Translations under genes and position numbers: made by a program
In this document: positions 52,474 to 62,475 of the stretch, in pieces
Position numbering within the stretch: position 1 is the stretch's first letter
How the letters are laid out: each line of letters opens with the position of its first letter
Source: Streptomyces diastatochromogenes
Lineage (GTDB): Bacteria > Actinomycetota > Actinomycetes > Streptomycetales > Streptomycetaceae
Direction of reading: 5' to 3'
Assembly (NCBI GenBank): GCA_026913215.1
Contig: JAPTYK010000001.1
Coordinates: 6,820,001-6,884,000 of the forward strand
Length of the DNA: 64,000 bases
The notes under the pieces: generated by a model
What the model saw: the letters and a program-made list of their open reading frames with translations, nothing else
The model's database searches: none
What the model was told of the DNA's origin: nothing

Positions 52474-53798
52474 TCACTCCACCACGCCCCTGACGACGCC
52501 GAGATCGACCAGGTCACGGGGCGCAGACGGAGCTGGTCGGCGGTGGTCGCCGCCTCCTCGGGGGCGCGCTTGAGGATCGCGGCGGCGGCCTCGGGCGCGA
52601 TGACGGAGAAGTAGCTGTCCGGCGTGGCCCAGGTGTTGCCCGGGGCGGCGAGGGCGAGGGCGCCGCCCGAGCCGCCCTCGCCGATGAGCAGCGAGGTCAG
52701 CGGGGTCCGGGCGGAGGCGACGGCGGCGAACAGATCGGCGATGGCCGTCCCGCGCCCGCCCGCTCCGCCGCCGCGTCGTTCGCCGCGCCGGGCGTGTCGA
52801 TCAGGGTGAGCACCGGGATCCCCAGCCGGCCGGCCAGGCGCACCAGTCGGGCCGCCGTGCGGAAGCCGGCCGGGCGGGTCGCGGTGCCGCACTGCGCCGC
52901 GTAGGCGACGGTACGGCCGTCGGGGAGCCGCCCGAAGCCGCACCGCATGCCCGGGTCGACGCCCCGCACCGGTCGCCGGAGATCTCCTCGCGGAGGGTGA
53001 AGTGGGCGTCGAGGTACGCGCCGCCCGGGGCCGCTCCGGGTGCCGGGCGCGCGCCACCGCCTCCCGGCCGCTCACTTCGGGCGAGGCGGCCGGACCGCCG
53101 AGCGCGGACGGCGGGCGACCGGGCCCCGGCGGGGCGGACGAGCAGCGAGCCAGCGCCCGAGGGTCTCGCGCAGCGCACCGGGCGGCACGACCGCGTCGAC
53201 GTGACCGTGGGCGAGCTGCGCCTCGGCGGTGTACGCGGCCGGGTCCGCGTCCGGCGGCCGCACACGGGAGCCGGCGAAGCCGACCTGGGCGCCCGGCAGG
53301 GCGAGGACGACGTCGGCGCCCGCGCCGAGCGTGGCCCAGCCGCCGCCCGTCGTCGGATCCCGCAGCACGGCGATCTGCGGCAGCCCGCGGCCCGGGTGCG
53401 CTCCGACTCGCCCGCCAGGAGCTGGAGTTGGAGGAGGGCGCGCATGCCCTCGTGCATCCGGCTGCCGCCGGTGGCCGGCAGGACGACCACGGGCAGCCCC
53501 GCTCCCGGGCCAGGGCGTGGGCGGCGGCGGCCCGCGCGCCGGTCCGCTCCCCGAGGGAGCCGCCGAGGAACCGGAACTCGAAGGAGATCAGCACCGCCGT
53601 CACCCCGCCCACCACGCCCGTGCCGCAGACCACCGACTCGGTCTCGCCGGTGCGGTCGGCCGCGCGGGCGTGCGCGGCGGAGTAACCGGGCCAGCCGAGC
53701 GGCCCGTCACCGGTCAAGGGGCCTTCGTCGAAGGCGAGTTCGCTGAATTCGTCGGTGACGAGGGCGATCGCCTCGCGTGCCGTCCTCGGGTCGCTCAT
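52474..53798 (-). CDS. biotin-dependent carboxyltransferase, AccD-AccA-like fusion (frameshifted)
   Basis: Carboxyltransferase of an acyl-CoA carboxylase, ~440 residues. The N half has the crotonase-like beta domain: ESVVCGTGVVGGVTAVLISF, EFRFLGGSLGERTGARAAAA, GGSRMHEGMRALLQLQ and DPTTGGGWATLGAGADVVLA. No N-terminal four-Cys zinc finger is present. The C half is alpha-like: YLDAHFTLREEISGDR, GIPVLTLIDTPGAANDAAAE and SLLIGEGGSGGALALAAPGN. It ends VDLGVVRGVVE. Slips near 53510, 53390, 53060, 52965, 52770 and 52520. It may supply malonyl-type CoA; any link to the adjoining lanthipeptide genes is unproved, the gap being 77 bp. Confidence 0.8.
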
Positions 53799-53875
53799 GC
53801 GGGCCTCGCCGCTCCTCGCTGGAGTGAGTACGGGATGGTGCGGTGCTGCGCCCCCACCGTACCGCCCGGTAGCCT

Positions 53876-54886
53876 TCAGTCGCCCGGGACGAAGACGGGC
53901 CGGCGGGCGATCCGCCGCCGGTCGGCCTCCGTGCCGAAGCGGAGGTCGATGGCCCGGGTGGCCTCCGCCCACTCCCGCATGGTCCGCACCGGCGCCAGCG
54001 TCTCCCGTACGAACGGGTCGTCCCAGCGGGCGACGGCCCGCCGCCACAGCTCCGCCGGGGGATCCGTCAGGACGTTCCCGACGGTCCCCTCGTAGGCCGC
54101 CATCGCCCGCACCGCGCCGTCCGGTTCGATCTGGAGCACGGGCAGGCACACGCCTTCGGCGATCAGCTCCGGGCTCATCCGCAGGGCCAGGTTGTCGGTG
54201 CTCGTCACCCGGACGCCCGGAGGCGCGAGCTCCTGGAGCCGCCGCCCGTACTCCGCGCTGCCCAGGAGCCGTACCCGCTCCTCGGGCAGCAGCTCGTGCT
54301 CCGCGAAACCCGCCCGGCTGGCGAGCCCTCCGGGACGACCGCCCCGAACGACACCTGCCCGAGGCCGGGGAACCGGGGCGCGACGGACGTCAGGAACTCC
54401 TCGACCTGGTGGGCGTTGCTCCGCATGACCACGTAGTCGACGCCCACGGCGGCCCCGGTGCCCGCGGTCAGCAGCCCGAGGGCGGCCACCGCCCGGTCGA
54501 AGGAGCCGCGCCGCCGCGGATCCGGTCGTGGACGGCGGCCGTCGCCCCGTCGAGACTCACGCTCACCGCCGTGAAGGCGCCGAGGGCGGCCTCGGCCGAC
54601 GCCCGGTCGAGCGTCCAGCCGCTGGTGAACAGCGACACCGGCACCCCGGCGGCCGTGAACCGCTCCGCGACCGCGAACAGCTCCGGCACGAGCAGGGGTT
54701 CGCCCCGGCCAGGCAGACGCCCTCCGTCCCGAGGGCCAGGATCGCGTCGGCGGCCCGCAGCATGTCCTCGCCGGAGAGCCGGCGCGCCGGGCGCCGCCCG
54801 GACTCGGAGTAGCAGTGCGTGCACCGCAGGGGACAGGCGTACGTGATGTCCCAGAGGACTTCCAGCGGGTGGTCGGGGATCTCCAC
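53876..54886 (-). CDS. radical SAM protein with degenerate SPASM-like tail (frameshifted)
   Basis: About 337 residues from a GTG with AAGGAG upstream. The N terminus runs MEIPDHPLEVLWDITYACPL and contains the CxxxCxxC [4Fe-4S] motif in ACPLRCTHCYSESG. GGEP-like AGGEPLL is recovered at a slip near 54705, followed by PVSLFTSGWTLDRASAEAAL and AVSVSLDGATAAVHDRIRGG. The C-terminal segment has the SPASM outline, CLPVLQIEPDGAVRAMAAYE and TVGNVLTDPPAELWRRA, but only one Cys instead of six or seven, so auxiliary clusters are unlikely. Slips near 54510 and 54325. Its start is 10 bp past the P450 stop, so it should belong to the lanthipeptide operon as a peptide-modifying enzyme (inference). Confidence 0.84.
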
Positions 54887-54896
54887 GTCGGCTCCT

Positions 54897-56128
54897 TCAG
54901 CGCGGTACGGGGCAGGGCGGTACGGGGGCGTGGTCGCCGTCAGGGTCGAGCACCACCCAGAGGCGTCGCCGCTCCGGCTCCTCCTCGGCGCCCGGCGCCG
55001 GTGCGGAGAGGGCGATGCGCGGGAAACGGGCGAGCAGGGTGCCGAAGGCGATCCGGAGCTCGGCGCGGGCGAGCGCCGAACCCAGGCAGTGCTTGTGCCC
55101 GAGGCCGAACGCGAGGTGCGCCTGGGGCGTCCGGCCGGGGCGTAACGGTCCGGATCGAAGAGGTCCGGGTCCTCGAAGCGCTCCGGATCCCGGTTGACGG
55201 CCGCGAGCGCGCAGTGCACCCCGTCCCCGCCGGCCAGCGCCGCCCCGTCCACCTCGGTCGGCGTCCCGGCGTAGCGGGAGGCGAGCGTCGTCGGGGTGAC
55301 GTGGCGCAGCAGCTCCTCCACGGCCGCGTCGAGCCGGCCGGGCTCGGCCACGAGCCGCTCCCAGTGCTCCCGCTGCCGAAGCAGCAGTTCCAGGCCGTCG
55401 GTGATCAGCCGGGTGACCGGCCGGTGGCCCGCGACGAGCAGGAACCGGACGGCGGCGAGGGCGTCCTCCCGCAGCGGCCCGTCGTCCTCGCCGCCCCGCC
55501 GGAGCATCGCGCTGATCAGGTCGTCCCCGGGTGACTGGGCCCGCTCCCCGATCAGTTGCTCGAGGTACCGGGCCAGCGCGTGGCCCGCGCTCTCCGTGAC
55601 GGTGCTCGCCCCGCCGTACTCCGCGACCCATCCGTACAGATAGTCGCGGACGTACCCCGCTCCTCCCGGGGACGCCCAGGAGTTCACAGAGCACGGCGAC
55701 CGGGAACGGGCGGAGAACACCCGCACCAGGTCGACGGCCTCGCCCGGCGGCACGGCCGCGAGCAGCCGGTCCGCCTCCCGCTGGACGCGCGGGACGAGCG
55801 CCGCGACCCGGCGGTGCGTCAGATGGCGGGAGACCGTACGGCGCAGCCTGCGGTGCTCCTCGGTCGGCAGGAAGAACAACTGCTCCTCGTCGCAGGCCTC
55901 TTCGTCCTCGCCGGTGCGCATGGACACGGCGAGCGGGTGCTCGCCGCGCAGGGCGGGCTCGACCAGGACGGCGGCGGCCACCCCGTACCGGGTGACCATC
56001 AGGCCGTCCTCGCGGCCGCCGAGGCTGACCTCCACCGTGCCGCTCTCGCGCAGCCGCGCCAGGGCCGCGTGGTCCCGGAGCGTCTCCGCCCCGATCACGG
56101 GCGGGGGACGGATCCGGCGTACGGGCAT
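54897..56128 (-). CDS. cytochrome P450 of the lanthipeptide operon (frameshifted)
   Basis: Soluble bacterial P450 of ~411 residues. It starts MPVRRIRPPPVIGAETLRDH; the helix C region is FFLPTEEHRRLRRTVSRHLT. The I-helix is RFLLVAGHRPVTRLITDGLE, where the usual acid-Thr pair of (A/G)GxxT is replaced by Arg-Pro-Val-Thr. ExxR is in AVEELLRHVTPTTLASRYAG, and the heme Cys lies in LAFGLGHKHCLGSALARAEL. Slips near 55695 and 55138. It ends DGDHAPVPPCPVPR. It shares the odd I-helix with the P450 half of 60744-62377. Likely an oxidase acting on the precursor peptide (inference). Confidence 0.88.
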
Positions 56129-56154
56129 TCCATCGGGCGGATCTCCTTCGGGGT

Positions 56155-57924
56155 TCAGGCGGTGGGTTCGAGGAACTGGGTCGCGGCCAGCTCGGCGTAG
56201 AGCGGATCGCCGGCGAGGAGTTCGGCGTGGGTGCCGACGGCCCGTACGACACCCCCATCGAGGACGACGATCCGGTCGGCCATGGCGACCGTGGACAGCC
56301 GGTGCGCCACGATCAGGACGGTCGTCGTCCGCGAGACGTCGGCGACGGTGTCCCGCAGCGCGGCCTCGTTCACCGCGTCCAGCTGGGACGTCGCCTCGTC
56401 CAGGAGCAGCAGCCGGGGCGACGCAGCAGCGCGCGGGCGATCGCCACCGCTGCCGCTGGCCGCCGGAGAGCCGGGTGCCGCGATGCCCCACCAGGGTGTC
56501 GAGGCCCTCCGGCAGGCGCTCCACCAGCTCGTCGAGGCGGGCCGTGCGCAGGACCCGGTCGAGCTCGGGGCCGCTCGCGCCGGGCCGCCCGAGCAGCAGG
56601 TTCTCCCGCAGGGAACCGGACACGACGGGCGCGTCCTGCTCCACGTAACCGATGGCGGAGCGCAGTTCGCGCAGGTCCCAGCTGTCCAGGCGGCGCCCGT
56701 CGAGGAGGATGCTGCCGGCCGAGGCCTCGTAGAAGCGCTCCAGGAGCGAGAAGAGGGTGGTCTTGCCCGCCCCGGACGGGCCGACGAAGGCCGTGGTCCC
56801 CCGGGACGGCACGGAGAAGCTCACCCCCCGGTGCACGGGCGGCAGCCCGGGACCGTACCGGAAGTGCACGTCGCGGAACTCCAGACGGGCCGGTACGGGG
56901 AGCCGTCGGGCTCCGGTCCAGGACCCCGGCCCTTCGGTTCGGCGCCCAGCGCCTCCGTCTCCCGGATGCGGTTCACCGCCGCCGCCCCAGGTGGTACTGG
57001 CTGACGCCGCCGACGAGTTGCTGCACGGCGGGCACCAGGTAGAACACGTACATCAGGAAGGCGATGAGCCGGCCGACGTCCAGGGCGCCGGAGGCGACCC
57101 GGCTGCCGCCGATGGCGAGGACGGCGAAGAAGGCGGTCTGCACGGCGAGTTCGGCGGTGTTCCCGGCGAGCGCGAGCCACTTCGCGGCCCGCACCCCGGC
57201 CCGCCAGGAGGACTCGGCCGCCGCGTGGACGGCCGCCTCGGCGCGGTCCTCCGCGCCGGAGGCCTTGACCGTGCGCAGCGCGCCGAGCGCCCGCTCCAGG
57301 GCCGCCCCGACCAGGCCCACCGACTCCTGGGCGGCGGTCCCCGCCTCGTTGACCCGCGCCATGACCGTGCGCACCACCCAGCCGGAGAGGAGCAGCACGC
57401 CGAGCGTGATCCCGGTGAGCACCGGGTCGAGCAGGCACATCAGCGTCGTGGTCACGGCGAGGGTGAGCGCCCCGGTGGCGGTGCCGACGAGCGCGTCGGT
57501 GGTGACCTGCCGCAGGAGCGCCGTGTCGGAGGTGACCCGGGCGATCAGGTCGCCGGGCTCGGTCCGGTCGAACTCGCCGATCCGCAGCCGCAGGAGGTGC
57601 GAGGAGAGGCGGCGGCGCGCGGTGAGGACGACCGTCTCGGCGGCCCGGCGCAGCACGTACTGCGCGACCGGGCCCGCGAGCGCGGTGACGGCGACGAGGA
57701 CCCCATCGCGGACAGCACGCCGCCGAGGGGCCGGTCGTGGGTCAGCCCGTCGATGAGCCGCTCGGCCACGAGCGGGATCGTCAGACCGGCCGCGGCGGTC
57801 ACCAGGCTCAGCAGACCGCCGAGGGCGAGCGCCGACCAGGAGGGCCGGACGTGGTCGAGCAGGACGCGCCGGACGGAGGCCGTGCGTTCCTCGGGAGGGG
57901 GCCGGGCGGGGGCGGTGTGTTCAC
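56155..57924 (-). CDS. ABC exporter (fused TMD-NBD) of the lanthipeptide operon (frameshifted)
   Basis: Half-size peptide-type exporter of ~590 residues. The GTG start follows GAGGAA; a slip in the C-run near 57905 precedes RTASVRRVLLDHVRPSWSAL. The six-helix membrane domain includes GGLLSLVTAAAGLTIPLVAE and TTDALVGTATGALTLAVTTT. The ATPase domain has Walker A AFVGPSGAGKTTLFSLLERF, signature GTRLSGGQRQRW, a Walker B split by a slip near 56430 (LLLLDEATSQLD restored), and H-loop VLIVAHRLSTVAMADRIVVL. No C39 leader peptidase domain is present, so it resembles AmfA/AmfB-type exporters and the leader must be removed elsewhere. Slips also near 57705, 56985 and 56910. Confidence 0.87.
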
Positions 57925-57955
57925 GGGATTCCTCGAAGCGGGTCGGGAGGGTGTG

Positions 57956-57994
57956 CCGGTGCCGGGGCCGCCGTGGGGACGGCCCCGGCACCGG
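57956..57994 (-). terminator. stem-loop between precursor and exporter genes
   Basis: Perfect 14-bp arms (CCGGTGCCGGGGCC and complement) around an 11-base loop, six bases after the precursor stop and 32 bases before the exporter start. A hairpin right behind a lanthipeptide structural gene commonly acts as a partial terminator or 3' stabiliser, keeping precursor mRNA in excess over the enzymes. Confidence 0.8.
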
Positions 57995-57999
57995 ACCCG

Positions 58000-58092
58000 T
58001 CAGCAGGTGCCCTTGTAGGAGGTCACGATGCTGTTGCACGGGTGCGCGGACTCGGCCTCGCCGAGCGACTGCAGCTGGAGAACGCAGGCCAT
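58000..58092 (-). CDS. class III lanthipeptide precursor, AmfS-like
   Basis: A 30-residue peptide between the synthetase and exporter genes. The ATG has GGAGGGAGG upstream, five bases after the LanKC stop. The leader is short: MACVLQLQSLGEAES contains a V-L-Q-L-Q-S-L stretch like the LLxLQ box recognised by LanKC enzymes. The candidate core, about residues 15-30, is SAHPCNSIVTSYKGTC, with Cys19 and Cys30 as thioether acceptors, Ser/Thr at 15, 21, 24, 25 and 29, and Tyr26, His17 and Pro18 as possible oxidation or crosslink sites. A third Cys sits at position 3. The canonical S-x2-S-x3-C labionin spacing is not present. Confidence 0.88.
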   Translation of the reverse strand: MACVLQLQSLGEAESAHPCNSIVTSYKGTC

Positions 58093-58097
58093 CTCTC

Positions 58098-60697
58098 TCA
58101 CCTCCCTCCGTGTTCCGTGAGCGGCTCCCCGGTCGCGGGTGCCCGCAGATCGAGGAAGGGACGATCGACGCGTTCCGTTCGAACGCGACGCCGAGGGCAA
58201 CGAGTACGCCCGCGTTTCCGCTGTCCAGGTCCATGGACAGGCGCAGGAGCTGGTTGCCGGGGAAGGCCGGGAGGCCTTCGTGGGAGACGGCGTGCCAGGA
58301 CAGCCGGCGGACGTGCTCGCGCACGTGCGGCCGGTCCTCGGGCACGTCGAGGAGACCGAGGGTGGTGATGATGCCCGCCCGCCCCATGAACAGCGCGGGA
58401 TGGCGGACGAACGGCGCCCGGCAGGCGTGCCGCACCCGGCGACGACCCGCGCGAACTCCACCGCCTCCGGGGCCGTCGGGTCCGCCGCGCGCGCAGGTAC
58501 CGGGCCAGGACCAGCGCGAGACCGCCGCTGCCGGGACCGAGGTAGACCAGGTGCCGGTTGCCGTACAGGAGCCGGAAGCCCCGTCCGGGAGGAACTGCCC
58601 CGGTCCGTCTCGCGGCGCAGCGCCGTCCGCGCCAGGTCGAGGTGGCGCGGGTCGCCGGTGAGCTCGTGCAGCCGCAGGAAGAAGTACGCCACGCCCGTCA
58701 GGCCGTGTTCGAGCCCCACCCGCCCCTGGGCGGGGAACATCGCCGAGCCCTCGCGCCCCAGCTCCGCCGCGAGCGTCTCGCCGATGCCGAGGGCCTCCGC
58801 GCGCAGCTCCCCGTCGCCGGTGAGCCCGGCGAAGCCGAGCAGGCTCAGCCCGGCGCCCGCCAGACCCGAGTGCAGTCCGGGCGCCCGCAGACCGGCGTGC
58901 AGCGCACGGGCCCGGCCGAGCGCCTCCAGGGCCTCCTCGCGGCGCCCGAGCGCGTCGAGCGCCGCCGCGACGCCGTGCAGGCCGTCCATCAGACCGGGGC
59001 GCGGCTCCTTCACCCGCCGCACGGCCGCCGCCAGCCACTCCCCGTACTCCTCCGGCACGGCGGCGCCCGCCTGGCGCAGCGCCCACAGCACCCCGGCGGC
59101 TCCGGAGGCGACACCGACGCCGCCCGTGCCGAACTGCTGGGGATCGCCCGGGAAGAGCCGGTCCGTACGCCCCGGGGTGGCGCTGGCGCGGATGCCGGCG
59201 ACGAGCGCGTCGCGGACGGCGGGCCAGTCCTCGGGCGCCCCGGCGAACAGCCGGGCCGCGGTGTCCTCCCGAAGGGCTCCGGCCCTCGCCGAGCTTGCGG
59301 ACGAGACGGGCGCCGAAGCCCTCGGGCAGCGGGAAATGCGCGGTGATGACCTCGGTGAGGGTGGCGTACTTGACGGGGTCGCGCTCCTGGAGCGGGTTGA
59401 TCGGCAGGAACATCCACTGCCGCAGGCAGTTCAGGGCGTACGCGTCGGCCTCCCGCCCGGACATGCCCTCGGGCGCGGTGAACCCGGGCGCGCCGAGCGC
59501 CGGGGGCTTCGGGTCGTCGAGGTCGCCGGCGATCTCGAAGTCGATGAGCGCCACGCGCCCGTCGGGGCGCAGGATGACGTTCGCCGGGTGCAGGTCGGCG
59601 AAGCGCACCCCGCGCGCGTGGACGGACATCAGCGCCCGGTCCACCTTCGCCAGGACGCCGGTCGCCCACGCGGTGTACGCGGCGAGCTGTTCGGCCGTGG
59701 GCTCGGGGCTGCCGAGCGGATAGCGGGCGAACACCTCCTCCAGGAGCGTCTCGCCCTCGACGTACTCCTCGACGAGGAAGTGGTGCTCCCAGACGACCAG
59801 GTGGTCCAGGACCCGGGGCACGCAGTCGAGCCCTTCGAGCCTCTCCAGGACCTCCCGCTGCCGGGTGAGCCGGGTGACGGCGTCGGCGCCGTCGTGGTCG
59901 AGCCCCGCGTGCGGCCGGGCCTCCACGAGGACGACGTAGCCGCCGCCCTCCCGGGACCGGGCCAGATAGACCCCGCCGCCGTTGGAGAAGTGCAGGGACT
60001 TCTCGATCAGGTACGGGAACTCCTCCCCGCCCGCCGTGCGGCGCTCGACCGAGGCGCGCAGCACCTCCGGGACCGTCACCCACTCCGGGACCGTGAAGAC
60101 CGGGTCGCGCCGGTCCGGCACCAGCGTGCCGTCCGGTGCCCGCACGGCGTACACGAGTTCACCGCCGGGCGCCGTGTACGTCAGCGGGACGAACGCCCCG
60201 TACCGGACGTACACGGGGGAGTCCTCGTACCGGACGTCGCTGAGGACGTACGGGCCGGTGAAGCCCTTCAGGAGCGCCGCGAGCTCCGGAAGCAGCTCGG
60301 CGAGGACGCTGTCGTCGGCCGGGTAGAGGGTGAGGAGCTTGCCGCTGCCGCCCCGGTCGGCGTACTTGCTGTTCAGGAGCCGCAGCGCGGCCCCGCTGCG
60401 GAGGAACTTGAAGGTGACGCCCCGGTCCAGGCAGAACGCGGACACGAGGTCGCACACGGCGTCCGCGTCGTCGGCCGTGGCCGACACGTGGATCTTCCAG
60501 CCCTGCTCGGGCAGCCGCCCGCCCTCGGGCTCGACGACCGTCCACAGACCGTTGGCGCGGCGGCGCCAGCCGGGCGGACAGGGCCTTTTCCCGGCCGCGA
60601 ACAGACTGTCCCCGTCCCGCATGTGCCACGGCGGTTCGAAGTAGGCCGGATCGGCCTGACAGTAGGCCATCAGCTCCGGAATCGTGGTGGCTTCCAT
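58098..60697 (-). CDS. class III lanthipeptide synthetase LanKC (frameshifted)
   Basis: Trifunctional enzyme that phosphorylates, eliminates and cyclises Ser/Thr/Cys of the precursor; ~867 residues. N-terminal lyase part: MEATTIPELMAYCQADPAYF, PPGWRRRANGLWTVVEPEGG, KFLRSGAALRLLNSKYADRG and GKLLTLYPADDSVLAELLPE. Kinase part (~residues 230-470): LVEEYVEGETLLEEVF, catalytic loop GVRFADLHPANVILRPDGRV and metal-binding LIDFEIAGDLDD. The cyclase part is lanthionine-cyclase-like (GLMDGLHGVAAALDALGRRE, PGLHSGLAGAGLSLLGFAGL, GRVGLEHGLTGVAYFFLRLH) with no clear zinc Cys-Cys-His set, as in class III. It ends FLDLRAPATGEPLTEHGGR. Slips near 59283, 58585, 58490, 58425 and 58160. Confidence 0.93.
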
Positions 60698-60743
60698 GCG
60701 GACGTCTCCCGTGCGAGAAGGAAGGGGAAGAGGGAAGAAGGGG

Positions 60744-62377
60744 CTACGCGCGGTGCTCGGGTCCCAGCACGACCGGCAGCGCGAGCAGGTACCGCACCCG
60801 GCTCCTGCGGTAGTGCAGCTCCCGGGCGCCGGGCGCCAGGTCCAGGCCGGGAAGCGGCGGGCCAGCGTCCCGAGCGCCGTGCGGACCACCACCCGGGCGA
60901 AGCCGGCGCCCAGGCAGGCGTGCGGCCCGTGCCCGAAGGAGGCGTGGGGTACGGGACGCGCCCGGGTCGGGACCGTCGTGCGCGCCGGGGCACACGGCCG
61001 GGTCGTGGTTCGCGGCCGTCAGGGACGCCAGGACGCGGTGCCCCGCCGGGATCCGGACACCGGCCGCCTCGACCGGTGCGACGGCCCGGCGCGCGAACCC
61101 CACCGGATACGGGGTGACGTGGCGCAGGAGTTCCTCGGTCGCCGGTCCGGCGACGGCGTCCGGATCCCCGGCGAGCAGCCGCCACCGGTCGCGCTCGGCG
61201 AGGAGCGCGGCGACGCCGTTCCCGAGGAGCGTCGTCGTCGGCCGGGCCCCGGACACGAGCAGGAGACGGGCGGCCGCGACCACGTCCTCGTCGCGGGCGG
61301 TGCCGCACATCCTGCTCAGGAGGTCGTCGGCGGGCCGCTTCCGCCGCTCCCCGACGAGCCCGCCCAGATGGGCGTCGACGTCCTCGTGCGCGGCGGGCGG
61401 CGGTGTCGGGACCCGCCGGACGAGCCAGTCGGCGAGGTACGGCCGGTCCGGCTCCGGCACGCCGAGGAGCTCGCAGAGCGCGGCCACGGGCAGCGGGACC
61501 GCGAACGCGGCCACCAGATCGACCTCCCGGTCCCGGGGCAGCGCGTCCAGGAGCCCGTCGGCGACCCGCCGCAGCCGGTCCGGCAGCGAGCCGGTCCACT
61601 CCGGGTGAGGTGCCGCTCGACGAGCCCGCGCAGCCGGGCGTGCTCCCCGGCGTCGACCGTGATCGTGTCGGCGTCGCCCGGGTGGAGGAGGCCAACTCCG
61701 GTGGCTGCGGCCGGTATCCGGCCGTCGTCGCGGTGTCCCCCGGAGGCCGGGATGCGCGAGGACCGCCCGCGCGGCCTCCTGCCCCGTGACGACCCAGGTC
61801 GGTACGGAGCCGGGCGAGGCGAGCCGGTGGACCGGCCCGGCCTCGGCGAACCCGCGCATGACCGAGGGCTCGTGCAGGTCGGCGGGGGAGAGCGCCCGGT
61901 TCCGTACGGGACGGGCCCCTTCCCGGGGCGGGTCCCTTCCCGGGGCGGGTGCCTTCCCGGGACGCGTGACGAGACGCGCCAGGAACCGGCCGACGGCCCG
62001 CCCGGCCCCCTCGTCGGGGTTCGGCAGCACCAGGACCGGACAGGCGAGCCCGGACGCCGGGCCGTCCGCCGGAGGCTCCGGCGCGAGCGCCACCACGGCG
62101 GCCGCCCGTTCCGGATGCCGGTCCGCGAGCGCGAACACCGCGCCGCAGGCCCGGCCCTCCGCCACGAGGACCATCCGGTCCGGACTGTCCGGCGCCGCCA
62201 GGAAGGCGGTGAGCGGCGTGGTCCAGACGTCCTCCCGTCCCCGTGGACGGGGTGAGTGTCCGGACCCGCCAGCCGCCCCGCACCGCGAGCGACACCAGGC
62301 CGTCGGCCCCCGTACCCGTACGGCTTCCGCCGAGGAGCACGAGCTCCCCGATCCCCCGACGCCGGCACGGCGCTCAT
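60744..62377 (-). CDS. hydrolase-like domain fused to cytochrome P450 (frameshifted)
   Basis: First gene of the lanthipeptide operon, ~545 residues. After MSAVPASGDRG the N-terminal ~160 residues resemble an alpha/beta hydrolase (ELVLLGGSRTGTGADGLVSL, MVLVAEGRACGAVFALADRH, PVLVLPNPDEG), but the nucleophile elbow GxSxG reads GRACG, without Ser. The frame runs unbroken through a linker (NRALSPADLHEPSVMRGFAE) into a P450: I-helix RLLLVSGARPTTTLLGNGVA, ExxR in ATEELLRHVTPYPVGFARRA, heme loop HASFGHGPHACLGAGFARVV. Slips lie near 62345, 62235, 61730, 61608 and 60940, none at the junction, so the fusion looks real. It ends ALPVVLGPEHRA. Confidence 0.82.
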
Positions 62378-62475
62378 GTCGTACTCCCCGAAGCACTTCC
62401 GACGACCGGCGGGCTTTCGGTCGTGGTGCCCGCCTGTCGCATAGCCTCCGCCGCCGCAGGGAACGGCGACAGAGT

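Noticed and set aside
52474..53798. Carboxyltransferase as a lanthipeptide tailoring gene
   Set aside because: Same direction, but separated by 77 bp and belonging to a primary-metabolism family; no sequence evidence ties it to the peptide.
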